In this document: positions 7,318 through 15,552 of the stretch, one piece after another
Layout of the letters: every line of letters begins with the position of its first letter
How positions within the stretch are numbered: the first letter of the stretch is position 1
Assembly: GCF_014650435.1 (NCBI RefSeq)
Contig: NZ_BMUY01000012.1
Location: 186,001-250,000 of the forward strand
Source: Streptomyces tendae
Lineage (GTDB): Bacteria > Actinomycetota > Actinomycetes > Streptomycetales > Streptomycetaceae
DNA length: 64,000 nt
Direction of reading: 5' to 3'
The notes under the pieces: generated by a model
Seen by the model: only the letters and a program-made list of their open reading frames with translations
The model's database searches: none
What the model was told of the DNA's origin: nothing
Made by a program: the position numbers and the translations under genes

Positions 7318-8370
7318 CTACCAGTCCCCGTCCTGCACCGGCTTGCCCGGCGCGTCCCCCAGCGGGTGGACCTGGTGGGGCGCGGGCGGCTGCCAGGGCT
7401 CGTGGTCGTCGCCGATCCAGTCCCCGACCGGTTTCACGTCCTGGAGCGGTTCGGTGGGCGCGAGATCGTGGGCGTCCTGGTCGTAGTAGTCGTACCAGGG
7501 CAGGCCGGCCCGGGTGTAGGCGGCCCGGTCCACGGGGGACGGCGGCGGGGCCTCACCCGTGATGCGGTGCCACTCGGGCGGCGTCACCAGGTGCACGAAG
7601 ACCCGGCCCGCCGGCCGCTCGGCCCAGTCCGTCAGCGGCCGCTGGTCGCGGTACACCTCCTGGCGCATGGAGCCGCCGACGCCGAGCCCCATGGCCGGCG
7701 CCGAACGGGCCCGGGGCGCACCGCCGTAGCCCGGGGCCGCGCCCGGGGCGGGCGGGGCCGACAGCGGCGCCGCGGCCCCGAACACCCCGCCGGAACGGGG
7801 CGCCCTGCGGGCCCGCTCGGCGCGGCGCCGCTCCTCCTCGCGCCAGCGGGCCAGCTCCGCTTCGCCCAGCGTGAACGCCTGCAACTGGACCCCGCCCCAG
7901 ACCTCCTCACCGGTGACCTGGCCCTCGACGGTCGCCCCCATGCCGAGCGGCACCGCCACGAACTGACGGACCGTGCCGGTCCCGGAGTTGATGCCGTCCA
8001 GCCAGGGCTGGCGGGGAAGGACCACGTAGTTCTGCGGGTCCCGGGACAGCCGGTCGCTCCAGGGCCGGCCCGAGACCGCGCACACCTTGCCGACCCCTAC
8101 CTGGAGCGCGGCGGGCTCGCGGGTGCCCGCGAAACTCAGCCACATGGCCTCCCGCAGGTACACCGGCAGCATCACACCGCCCCGCGCCCGCCACGCCTCG
8201 GGCACGCTGTCGGCGTAGTCGGAGACCCGGCGGACCGGGAACTCGCCGAGCCCGGGCGGCAGCGGATGCGTGCCCGTCTCCGGCAGCCGCAGGGTGCGTA
8301 CGAAGCGGACCGTCGCACCACCCGGCAGAGTCAGCCGGTTCCCGTCGATCCGCACACTGGTGTCGGTCAT
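7318..8370 (-). CDS. uncharacterised actinobacterial protein
   Basis: I do not recognise this 350-residue protein. It has no signal peptide or membrane segment. The N-terminal half (about 1-165) looks globular; a charged helix, ARWREEERRRAERARRA, leads into a Gly/Ala/Pro-rich linker at about 190-225; the C-terminal part is rich in Trp, Tyr and Asp (PWYDYYDQDAHDL, DWIGDDHEPW). GC3 is very high throughout and a GAGGG site precedes ATG 8370. It lies between the lactonase and an exporter-like gene, all on the same strand. Confidence 0.7.
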   Translation of the reverse strand: MTDTSVRIDGNRLTLPGGATVRFVRTLRLPETGTHPLPPGLGEFPVRRVSDYADSVPEAWRARGGVMLPVYLREAMWLSFAGTREPAALQVGVGKVCAVSGRPWSDRLSRDPQNYVVLPRQPWLDGINSGTGTVRQFVAVPLGMGATVEGQVTGEEVWGGVQLQAFTLGEAELARWREEERRRAERARRAPRSGGVFGAAAPLSAPPAPGAAPGYGGAPRARSAPAMGLGVGGSMRQEVYRDQRPLTDWAERPAGRVFVHLVTPPEWHRITGEAPPPSPVDRAAYTRAGLPWYDYYDQDAHDLAPTEPLQDVKPVGDWIGDDHEPWQPPAPHQVHPLGDAPGKPVQDGDW

Positions 8371-8420
8371 CCGAGCGCCCCCTCGTTTCGCCGTTCACGC
8401 GTCGTCGTCGGCCGCGCGCC

Positions 8421-8446
8421 GTTCGTCGTTCGTGGTTCGTCGTTCC
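8421..8446. repeat. short imperfect tandem repeat (GTTCGTC/GTTCGTG)
   Basis: GTTCGTCGTTCGTG followed by GTTCGTCGTTC lies just after the stop of the exporter gene, in the 76 bases before the next start. It looks like slippage-generated simple sequence. Confidence 0.5.
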
Positions 8447-9703
8447 TCAAGGGGAACGCCGGGCGGCGGTGCCGCGGTTCCGCCGGCGCAGCGCGGCCCG
8501 CGCCCGGTCCCGCAGCCGGGTCAGCCGCGGCATGCGCTCGCGCTGCTCGCGCGTGTGGCGGTCCAGCTCCTCCAGGAGCCGGCGGGAGCGGTGCTCGGTG
8601 TCCATCTCGTCGATGATCCGGTTGACTTCGGCCAGCACCGCGCCCCGCAGCTGCCACTGCCGTTCGTCGCGCCGGACCTCCTCGAGCAGCAGGTCGGCCA
8701 GTCTGTCCCGGGTGGCCGCGGCCTGTCGCAGCTCGGCGGTGAGGCGCTCCTCCGCGGACTCGGCGTTCTCGCTCGCGTTGCTGGTGACCAGCACCGAGAA
8801 GCTCACCACGGCATCGGCGATCTCGGACAGGAGCTGCTGGATCGCGGCGCCCGTCTCCGGCGCGAACAGGGGCTCCGGCTCCCGGTCCTTGGCGAGGTCG
8901 GTGAAGCTGCGCGCGAGGACCCGCATGACCACCGTGCAGATCTCCAGGGTGTCGAGGCCGGTGCGCAGCACCACCCGGTGGAGCAGCCCCTCGCGCACCC
9001 GGGGGTTGAACCGCAGGCTGTCCTCGGCCTGGCGCAGGTCCTCGTCCACCTCGCCGATGTCGTGGTCGAGCCGGCGGGCCTCGTGCAGCCGGGCCGCCGC
9101 CTCGTGGAACGGTGTGCTGCCGGCCGCCTCCTCGCCCATGCGCAGCATCAGTTGGCGCACCTGCCGGGCCAGCCCCACGACGGACTCCCCGGCCTGCTCC
9201 ACCCACACCGGAGGCGCGAGGACCAGGTTGAAGACGAGTCCGACGATCGCCCCGATCAGCGTCTCCACCACCCGGGCCCAGGCCAGGCTCCCGTGCGAGG
9301 TCACGCCGAGCACCAGCATCGCGCTGATCGCCACCTCGGCGGTGAACTCCTCGGCGCGCACCAGGTGCCCGACACCCAGCGCCGCCAGGATGATCAGGCC
9401 CAGGCTCCACCAGCTCAACCCGACCAGCTGACTGAAGGCGATGGCGACCAGGACGCCCGCGACCACGGCGTTCACCCGGCGGAAGCTCATCTTCAGCGTG
9501 GCGTACAGGGTGACCTGGACGACCAGCAGGGCGGTCAGCGGAGCGGTCAGCGGGGCGGCCGACTTGTCGGGGGTCAGCCGTACCGCGATGACATAGGCGA
9601 TCGAAGCCGCGGCGGCCGAGCGCAGGGCCTGCACGACCATCGGGTCCCGCAGCCACTTCACCCGGCGCAGAGCCGCCCTCGCGGCCTCAAGCACATCCCG
9701 CAT
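8447..9703 (-). CDS. FUSC / aromatic acid exporter (ArAE) family membrane protein
   Basis: The 418-residue protein has a hydrophobic N-terminal half with about six membrane segments (AAAASIAYVIAVRL, ALLVVQVTLYATL, VVAGVLVAIAFSQLVGL, LGLIILAALGVGHLV and so on) and a long helical cytoplasmic C-terminal half with coiled-coil character ending in an Arg-rich tail. This is the layout of FUSC/ArAE-type transporters. The transported compound is unknown. A second protein of the same family is encoded at 13588-14796. Confidence 0.82.
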   Translation of the reverse strand: MRDVLEAARAALRRVKWLRDPMVVQALRSAAAASIAYVIAVRLTPDKSAAPLTAPLTALLVVQVTLYATLKMSFRRVNAVVAGVLVAIAFSQLVGLSWWSLGLIILAALGVGHLVRAEEFTAEVAISAMLVLGVTSHGSLAWARVVETLIGAIVGLVFNLVLAPPVWVEQAGESVVGLARQVRQLMLRMGEEAAGSTPFHEAAARLHEARRLDHDIGEVDEDLRQAEDSLRFNPRVREGLLHRVVLRTGLDTLEICTVVMRVLARSFTDLAKDREPEPLFAPETGAAIQQLLSEIADAVVSFSVLVTSNASENAESAEERLTAELRQAAATRDRLADLLLEEVRRDERQWQLRGAVLAEVNRIIDEMDTEHRSRRLLEELDRHTREQRERMPRLTRLRDRARAALRRRNRGTAARRSP

Positions 9704-9808
9704 CCTCGGGCTGTTCCCTTCCGCAGGCGCCTCGAACGTGTCCGATCAGGACGGTAGCCGGACGCGGGCGGCCGGACCCCTCTCACGCGCCGGGCGCCGC
9801 CGGACGGG

Positions 9809-10303
9809 TCAGCCGGTCACCTTGGCGACGAACGCGGACAGATTGCCCAGCGTCCGGGCGACCTGCTCCTCCAGGGTGAGGCTCTCCTCGAAGCGGGCGC
9901 CGCTCTGCGACACCTTCTTGCCCCGCAGATACAGGGAGCAGGCGAGATCGGTGCACATGTACAGGCCCACCGTGTTGCCCTCGCGGCCGGCCGCTCCGGC
10001 CCTGCGCGCGGTCATCAGCGACACACCGCCCCGGGGGTGGGTGGTCAGGCACAGCGCGCACATGCTGCGCTGGAAGTAGCCGCTCCTGGCCGGCTGGAAG
10101 CGCAGCGCCACACCGGTGAGGCGCCCGTCGAGATCGGCGACCAGAAAGCTGCGGTCGGGCGCCCCGGGATCCCGCCAGCCGAGGAAGTCGAGATCGTCCC
10201 AGGGGCGCTCGTCCAGGTCGCGGGGGACGGCCATGCGCTTGGCCTCGCCCTTCGAGCAGTTGATGAAGGAGCCGCGGACGTCCAGCTCGTCGAGTGCTCT
10301 CAT
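9809..10303 (-). CDS. FBP domain protein (EF-G-binding, FusB-like treble-clef zinc finger)
   Basis: This 164-residue protein contains MCALCLTTHPRGG and, after a spacer, CTDLACSLY. The CxxC...CxxxxC arrangement matches the C-terminal treble-clef zinc finger of FBP/FusB proteins, which bind elongation factor G on the ribosome and in staphylococci confer fusidic acid resistance. The length suits an actinobacterial member with a reduced N-terminal part. GGAG precedes ATG 10303. A palindrome lies 43 bases upstream of the start. Actual effect on EF-G or on antibiotics is inference. Confidence 0.85.
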   Translation of the reverse strand: MRALDELDVRGSFINCSKGEAKRMAVPRDLDERPWDDLDFLGWRDPGAPDRSFLVADLDGRLTGVALRFQPARSGYFQRSMCALCLTTHPRGGVSLMTARRAGAAGREGNTVGLYMCTDLACSLYLRGKKVSQSGARFEESLTLEEQVARTLGNLSAFVAKVTG

Positions 10304-10345
10304 GGGAAGTCTCCACCTGGTCCAGGGAAATCGGGGTCAAGGATC

Positions 10346-10364
10346 AACCTAGGGTCTCTAGGTT
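10346..10364. promoter_or_regulatory. inverted repeat upstream of FBP gene, with further CCTAG copies
   Basis: AACCTAG (10346-10352) and CTAGGTT (10358-10364) are perfect inverted arms around a five-base centre. CCTAG-like cores recur immediately downstream (ACCTAGCCTAGATAGCCTA, 10368-10386). The cluster lies upstream of the minus-strand FBP start at 10303 and more than 120 bases from the plus-strand ROK start, so it more likely serves the FBP gene. Confidence 0.5.
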
Positions 10365-10510
10365 TTCACCTAGCCTAGATAGCCTACGGGCCGAGTGGCC
10401 ACCGAATTTCGGGGAGGCGAGTTCATAGCATGAATTAAGTACCAAGGGAAGTCGCGTACGGTCGTACCGCAGAGGTATCTTGCAGACCGGGCACGTACGG
10501 GAGGAACCAC

Positions 10511-11800
10511 ATGGCGGGGCGGAACGGGCGCACGGTGCGCGACCTCAGGAGGGCCAACCGTACGGCCGTACTGCAACGGCTCTACTTCGACGGACCGCTC
10601 AGCCGCTTCGAGCTGGGCCCGGCGACCGGACTCAGCTCCGGCTCCGTCAGCAACGTGGTCGCCGACCTGGTCGCCGACGGACTGGTGGAGGAGGCCGGCA
10701 GCGTCGACTCCGACGGCGGCCGCCCGCGCACCCTGCTGCGCGTGGCCCCCGCCAGCGGCCACATGATCGGCGTGGACGTCGGCGAGACCCGGGTGCGGGT
10801 CGAGCTGTTCGACCTGACGCTCACCGAACTCGCCCGCGTCGAACGCCCGCTGGCCCCCCAGCGCTACGACGTCGACGTCATCGTCGGGCACATCCGCGAG
10901 GGCGTCGCCGAGGTGCTGGCCGCGGCCGGGCTCCCGCCCGAGCGGCTGCTCGGCGCCGGGATCGGCGTCCCCGGCATCGTGGAGCACACCGCCGACCGCG
11001 GTGCCGTGGTGCACGGCCAGACCATCGGCTGGGACGCGGTCCCGCTGGAGGCACTGCTGCGGGCCGGCTCACCGCTGCCGGACACCGTCCCGTACCTCAT
11101 CGACAACGGGGCCAAGACCCTGGGCCAGGCCGAGATGTGGTTCGGCGCCGGCCGCGGCGCGCGCAACGCGGTCGTGGTCCTCTTCGGTTCCGGGGTCGGC
11201 GCCAGCCTCGTCACCCCCGAGGTCGAGCAGGGCCGGGCGGTCGAGTGGGGACACCTGACCGTCCGGGTCAGGGGCCGCCGCTGCCGCTGCGGAGCACTCG
11301 GCTGCCTGGAGGCGTACGCGGGTGCCGAGTCGCTGCTGGCCCGCTGGCGGGAGGAGGACGGGCGGGTGCCCGAGGGCACCGACGAGGAGACCGCCCTGAC
11401 CGCGATGCTCGCCGCCGCCTACCCGGCCGACGGCGAGGCGGCCGACCCGGTCGCGCTCGCCGTCCTGGAGGAGACCGCCGAGTACCTGGGCGCCGGCCTG
11501 TCCGACCTGATCAACCTCTTCCAGCCGGAGCGCATCCTCATCGGCGGCTGGGCCGGCCTCCAGCTCGGCACCCGTTTCCTGCCCGCCGTACGGCGCCACG
11601 CGGTGTCGTACGCACTGACGCACCCCGCCCAGAAGGTGACGGTCGACCTGGGGCGGCTCGGTCCCGACGCCGTCACCGTCGGCGCCGCGATCCTGCCCCT
11701 GGCCGACTTCTTCGCGCGGGGCGGCAGGCGCCCCGAGCCGGCCCCGCAGTACCCGGTCCCCGCCTGGCGCACGGCGCTCGAGGAGCGGGCTCCGCACTGA
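10511..11800 (+). CDS. ROK-family transcriptional regulator
   Basis: The 429-residue protein has an N-terminal winged helix (about 10-70; FELGPATGLSSGSVSNVVADLVADGLV) and a sugar-kinase-like ROK domain. IGVDVGETRVRVELFD is the first phosphate-binding loop, GIGVPGIV is a central motif, and EWGHLTVRVRGRRCRCGALGCLEAYAG is the ROK zinc site (GH plus CxCGxxGCxE). Such proteins are usually sugar-responsive repressors. Its targets cannot be read here; the glycosidase genes are far away. GGGAGGA precedes ATG 10511. Confidence 0.93.
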   Translation: MAGRNGRTVRDLRRANRTAVLQRLYFDGPLSRFELGPATGLSSGSVSNVVADLVADGLVEEAGSVDSDGGRPRTLLRVAPASGHMIGVDVGETRVRVELFDLTLTELARVERPLAPQRYDVDVIVGHIREGVAEVLAAAGLPPERLLGAGIGVPGIVEHTADRGAVVHGQTIGWDAVPLEALLRAGSPLPDTVPYLIDNGAKTLGQAEMWFGAGRGARNAVVVLFGSGVGASLVTPEVEQGRAVEWGHLTVRVRGRRCRCGALGCLEAYAGAESLLARWREEDGRVPEGTDEETALTAMLAAAYPADGEAADPVALAVLEETAEYLGAGLSDLINLFQPERILIGGWAGLQLGTRFLPAVRRHAVSYALTHPAQKVTVDLGRLGPDAVTVGAAILPLADFFARGGRRPEPAPQYPVPAWRTALEERAPH

Positions 11801-11867
11801 GGTTTCGCCGCTCGCCGTGGAGGTACCCGACGCCGCTCCGAAGCAGACCCAGGGGAAGGAGCGCGCC

Positions 11868-12176
11868 GTGTCCGACCACCGCCACGAAGGACCGGGGGAG
11901 AACGGTGCCCCCGTCCCGCGGGACATGCCCGACCAGCAGGCCGGCGACCACGACGACCCGTGGGAGGCCGCCTCGCCCACCCGCGAGCAGAGCGAGCAGC
12001 GGCAGGGCTCGGACGGCGAACGGCCCGAGGACGAGGCGGACAGCGCCAAAGACGCGGAGACGGGGCCCGCACCCGACGTACCCGACACCGACGAGGCGGG
12101 CACGGGCCGACAGGGTGCACCGCACTCGGCTGCCGTGCACCCCGAGCACCCGGTGCCCGACGAGTCCTCCGGCTGA
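11868..12176 (+). CDS. small acidic, disordered hypothetical protein
   Basis: The 102-residue product is rich in Asp, Glu, Pro and Gly and has no hydrophobic segment, so it should be disordered and soluble. GTG 11868 is chosen because AAGGAG lies six bases upstream; the frame is open further back but without a ribosome site. GC3 is high, which supports coding. The last 19 bases including the stop codon are duplicated in tandem. It follows the ROK gene by 67 bases. No function can be assigned. Confidence 0.6.
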   Translation: MSDHRHEGPGENGAPVPRDMPDQQAGDHDDPWEAASPTREQSEQRQGSDGERPEDEADSAKDAETGPAPDVPDTDEAGTGRQGAPHSAAVHPEHPVPDESSG

Positions 12177-12195
12177 CGACGAGTCCTCCGGCTGA
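12158..12195. repeat. perfect 19-base tandem duplication spanning a stop codon
   Basis: CGACGAGTCCTCCGGCTGA occurs at 12158-12176 and again at 12177-12195. The first copy carries the TGA of the small acidic gene, so a second identical tail and stop lie just downstream. Confidence 0.9.
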
Positions 12196-12231
12196 GGCGG
12201 CTGAGGCCCGCTGAGGGCCCGGCCCGCGCGC

Positions 12232-13263
12232 TCAGCCCACCTTGCGCCCGCGCATCGGCTCCGTGTCCGCACCCGCGCCCTGCCGCAGGCCCCGCAGGAA
12301 CTCCTCCAGCACCTCCGCGGCCGTGCGCGTCGCGCTCCAGCCCAGCTCCACCCGTGCCCGTGTGCAGTCCATGAGCGGGAGCCGCAGCACCGCGTCGAAC
12401 AGATGCGGCGAGGCGGGCAGCAGCCGCATCCCCCACGCGGCGGCGACCGCCGAGCGGGCCGCGGTGCGCGGCAGCCGGACCGGACGCACCCCGATCAGCT
12501 CCCCCAGCAACTCGGCGTCCACCGGCGGCTCGGCCGAGAGGTTGAACGCGCCCCGGGCGTCCTCGGAACGCACCGCCAGCCGGTAGGCGTGGGCGGCGTC
12601 GTCCGTGTGCAGGGCCTGCACCCGCAGACCGGGGACGTCCGGCAGGAACGGCAGCAGGTCCGGACGTGCCGCGGGACCCGGCAGGAACCGTCCGCCGAAG
12701 ATCCGGCGCTGTTCGCTGGCCGACTCCCGCTTGAAGAGGAAGGCCGGCCGCATCCGCACCACGCGGATCCCCGGGTGGTCGCGTTCGAAGGTGTCCAGCG
12801 TCCGTTCCAGGTACGCCTTCTCCCGGCAGTACGCGGCGTCCGGCCAGCCGTGCGTGGGCCAGGACTCGTCCACCGCGTGGTTCTTCGGCCCCGGTGAGTA
12901 CGCGCCGACCGACGAGGCGTGCACCAGCGCGGGCACCCCGGCCGCGGCCACCGCCTCGAAGACCCGGATGGAGCCGAGGACGTTCGTGCGCCAGGTCGTC
13001 GCCGGGTCGTGCGTCGGCTGGAAGGCCCAGGCCAGATGGACGACGGCGTCGGCCCCGGCGAAATGTCCGGTCAGGTCGGTCTGCTCGGAGGCCAGGTCGA
13101 CCGCCGCCCACTCCGTCTTCGCGGGCGACCAGCCGGGGATCCGCCGGGCCAGCCCCAGCACGGACCCCACCTCCGGATCCTCGGAGAGAAGCCGCACCAC
13201 GCTGGTGCCCACGTTGCCCGTGGCACCCGTGACCACGATCCTGCTGCCCGTTGCGCTGCTCAC
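12232..13263 (-). CDS. NAD-dependent epimerase/dehydratase (extended SDR)
   Basis: The 343-residue protein begins with the NAD-binding motif VVTGATGNVGTS, has HLAWAF and HASSVGAYSPG strands and a YCREK catalytic Tyr-x3-Lys pair, as in extended short-chain dehydrogenases acting on nucleotide sugars or related compounds. The start is GTG 13263, six bases after GAGGAG on the minus strand; open frame further upstream has no ribosome site. The substrate is unknown and no sugar-pathway genes flank it. Confidence 0.85.
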   Translation of the reverse strand: MSSATGSRIVVTGATGNVGTSVVRLLSEDPEVGSVLGLARRIPGWSPAKTEWAAVDLASEQTDLTGHFAGADAVVHLAWAFQPTHDPATTWRTNVLGSIRVFEAVAAAGVPALVHASSVGAYSPGPKNHAVDESWPTHGWPDAAYCREKAYLERTLDTFERDHPGIRVVRMRPAFLFKRESASEQRRIFGGRFLPGPAARPDLLPFLPDVPGLRVQALHTDDAAHAYRLAVRSEDARGAFNLSAEPPVDAELLGELIGVRPVRLPRTAARSAVAAAWGMRLLPASPHLFDAVLRLPLMDCTRARVELGWSATRTAAEVLEEFLRGLRQGAGADTEPMRGRKVG

Positions 13264-13587
13264 CCTGTGCTCCTCTCGGCCGTTCGCCGTGCGGGGAGCA
13301 CCGGGTACCCAGCAGCCCGGGAAGGGCACGCGCGGACCGGCGCGTGGGCGGGGGCACGCATGGAGAAGCCCCGACCGCGACGGGGGAATCACGGCCGGGG
13401 CGGCTCGGGGCGAGTACGGATGGCGGTCGCCTCTCGGCGAAACGCTCCACAGGGCTTCAGCCGAACGATCGTCCCTGTGGGCAATAGGTGGAGCCCGGGG
13501 ACACTGTCCCATCCGTACCCACGGTCTGTTCAACGGCGAACGACCGGCCGGTGTTCCACCGTCTGTCGCGGTTTGGGGTGATCTGCG
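13264..13587. other. intergenic region with one stem-loop
   Basis: No gene is supported in these 324 bases. CCACAGGG (13447-13454) and CCCTGTGG (13473-13480) form a perfect eight-base stem with an 18-base loop. It could stop transcription of the exporter gene that ends at 13588 or act as an operator for the epimerase. I see nothing else distinctive. Confidence 0.4.
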
Positions 13588-14796
13588 TCACTGCTCGGTC
13601 GCCTGGTCGGGTGCCTGCGGCTCGGGCACGACCTCGGCCCACAGGTTCTCCGCCTGCAGCAGCAGGGTGCCGAGCACCGCGGTCCGCGCCGCGCCCTGTC
13701 CGGCGTGCTCCCGCAGCCCCTCCTGCAGGCGTCGGTGCAGCTCCTCCATCGTCGCCTCGGTGGCGGCCTCCGGACCGGCCCCGGTCCGCTCGCCCACCAG
13801 CCGCCCCGCCTCGACCTGGCAGGCGTCGCCGATCAGCCGCAGCAGGCGTGCGTACAGGTCGAGGACCGGCCCGTCGGGCGGTGCGGGCGTGCGGTGCTCG
13901 TCGGCCGCCACCGCCAGGGTCCGGGTCAGCGCGGTGAGGTTCCCGGTGACCCGGCTCCACCGTCGGTCCTCGTCCTCCGGCGGCACCACCGTGGGCCCGC
14001 GGTGCAGCCGGCGCAGCGGGCCCGACGTCAGTCGCAGGCTCTCCCGGCTCCACGACCGGGCGGAGTACAGCGCGTCCAGCCGCCGCTCCAGCCACGCGCC
14101 CTGCCGGGACCAGTCGGCCGCGCTCTGCGCGTCCCACCGGGTCTCCCGCAGGTCGTCGGCGACGGAGTGCAGGAGATCGCCGGCCTCCCGGGCGAGCGCC
14201 GCGAGGTTCTCCCGTACGTCCCGCAGATGGATCGGGGGCAGCACCAGGGCGTTGACCGCCACGCCGACGACCGCCCCGAGCGCCGCCTGACCCACCCGGT
14301 GACCGACCGCGGCGGCCGACACCGCCGTACCGGAGGCCAGGACGAACACCGCGGTGGTGGCCGCGTAGATGCCCTGCCGGCCGAAACGGGACCAGTTCGC
14401 CGCCAGCATCAGCACCGGCAGCGACAGCACGAGCGCCCCCGTGTTGTCCTCCGTGATCGCCTGTGCCGCCGACGCCAGCAGCGCGCCGACGCAGATCGCC
14501 GTGAACTGCTGTCCGGCCTGCCGCACCGAGCTGTAGACGGTGGCCTGCACCAGGACGAGCGCCACCCAGGGCGCCATCAACGCCATCGGGTCGTCCAGCC
14601 AAACGCCCGCCACGGCCCACGCGATCAGTGCCGCGCCCGCGGCCTTCAGCGACTGCACGATCAGGTCGCGTTCCCGTCCGGGCCCCCGCCAGGCGGCCCG
14701 GACGGCCCGTCCGACGGCACACGCCTCCCACCACACCGCGGCCACGGGCCGCCGGCCCCTCAGTGCCTCCCGGAGGGTGTGTGTCACAGCGCTCAT
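13588..14796 (-). CDS. FUSC / aromatic acid exporter (ArAE) family membrane protein, second copy
   Basis: This 402-residue protein repeats the layout of the gene at 8447-9703: an N-terminal membrane half (SLKAAGAALIAWAVAGVWL, APWVALVLVQATVYS, LVLSLPVLMLAANW, AALGAVVGVAVNALVLPP) and a helical soluble C-terminal half. The conserved stretch after the last membrane segment (LPPIHLRDVRENLAALAREAGDLL) parallels LAPPVWVEQAGESVVGLARQ of the other copy, so they are paralogues. Substrate unknown. Confidence 0.82.
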   Translation of the reverse strand: MSAVTHTLREALRGRRPVAAVWWEACAVGRAVRAAWRGPGRERDLIVQSLKAAGAALIAWAVAGVWLDDPMALMAPWVALVLVQATVYSSVRQAGQQFTAICVGALLASAAQAITEDNTGALVLSLPVLMLAANWSRFGRQGIYAATTAVFVLASGTAVSAAAVGHRVGQAALGAVVGVAVNALVLPPIHLRDVRENLAALAREAGDLLHSVADDLRETRWDAQSAADWSRQGAWLERRLDALYSARSWSRESLRLTSGPLRRLHRGPTVVPPEDEDRRWSRVTGNLTALTRTLAVAADEHRTPAPPDGPVLDLYARLLRLIGDACQVEAGRLVGERTGAGPEAATEATMEELHRRLQEGLREHAGQGAARTAVLGTLLLQAENLWAEVVPEPQAPDQATEQ

Positions 14797-14842
14797 ACGG
14801 CGCCGGGGGTCCGCCGGGGCGTGCGGGGCGGGATCCGGTGAC

Positions 14843-15499
14843 TCATGCCAGCGGGCTCCCGCGCAGGGAGGCCAGCAGGTCGGCCGGGTCGGCGTAGACC
14901 GCCTCCGCGCCCGCCTCCGTCAGGTCGGCGCGGGGCAGACCGCCGCACAGCACGCCCACGCAGCGCACCCCGGCCCTGCTGCCCGCCCGCATGTCCCACA
15001 CGGTGTCGCCGACGAAGACGGCCCGCTCGGCCGGCACCCCGGCCAGCTCCAGGGCGTGCTCGACCGGCTCCGGCGCCGGTTTGCCCGCGTCCACGTCGTC
15101 GGCGCTCGCGGTGGCGGCGATCGCGTCGTCCGCGTCGATGGCCCGCCGCAGCGCGCCCAGCTCCGCCCCGCCCGCCGAGGTGGCCAGCACCACCTGCCAG
15201 CCGTCGCCGGCCAGCCTGCGCAGCAGCTCGCCGGCGCCCGGCAGCGCGGGCAGCCGGTCGAAGTACTGTCCGTACAGTGCCTTGTGGGCGGCGCTCAGCT
15301 CGGCGTCCTGGTCCTTGTCCCGGTCCTCGCCCAGCAGCCGTGCGACCAGGTCGCCCGAGGCGAGGCCGACGGCCCGGTGGACGGCATGCATCGGCACCTG
15401 GTGACCCGCCTGCCGGAACGCCTCCCACCAGGTCGTCACGTGCAGGTGATTGGTGTCGACGAGGGTTCCGTCGACGTCGAACACGGCCGCCCGTTGCAT
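14843..15499 (-). CDS. HAD-superfamily hydrolase (phosphoglycolate-phosphatase-like)
   Basis: The 218-residue protein has all HAD motifs: FDVDGTLVDTN (nucleophile Asp and general acid Asp), LATSAGG (Ser/Thr motif II), the Lys of DDVDAGKPAPEP, and VGDTVWDMRAG (motif IV acidic pair). A helical cap lies between motifs I and II. ATG 15499 is preceded by AAGGGA. Closest in layout to phosphoglycolate phosphatase or beta-phosphoglucomutase-type enzymes; the substrate cannot be determined. Confidence 0.9.
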   Translation of the reverse strand: MQRAAVFDVDGTLVDTNHLHVTTWWEAFRQAGHQVPMHAVHRAVGLASGDLVARLLGEDRDKDQDAELSAAHKALYGQYFDRLPALPGAGELLRRLAGDGWQVVLATSAGGAELGALRRAIDADDAIAATASADDVDAGKPAPEPVEHALELAGVPAERAVFVGDTVWDMRAGSRAGVRCVGVLCGGLPRADLTEAGAEAVYADPADLLASLRGSPLA

Positions 15500-15552
15500 G
15501 CACTGTCCCTTTCGTGGTCCGTGGACTGCGGTTCGGCGGGCGGGTACCCACG

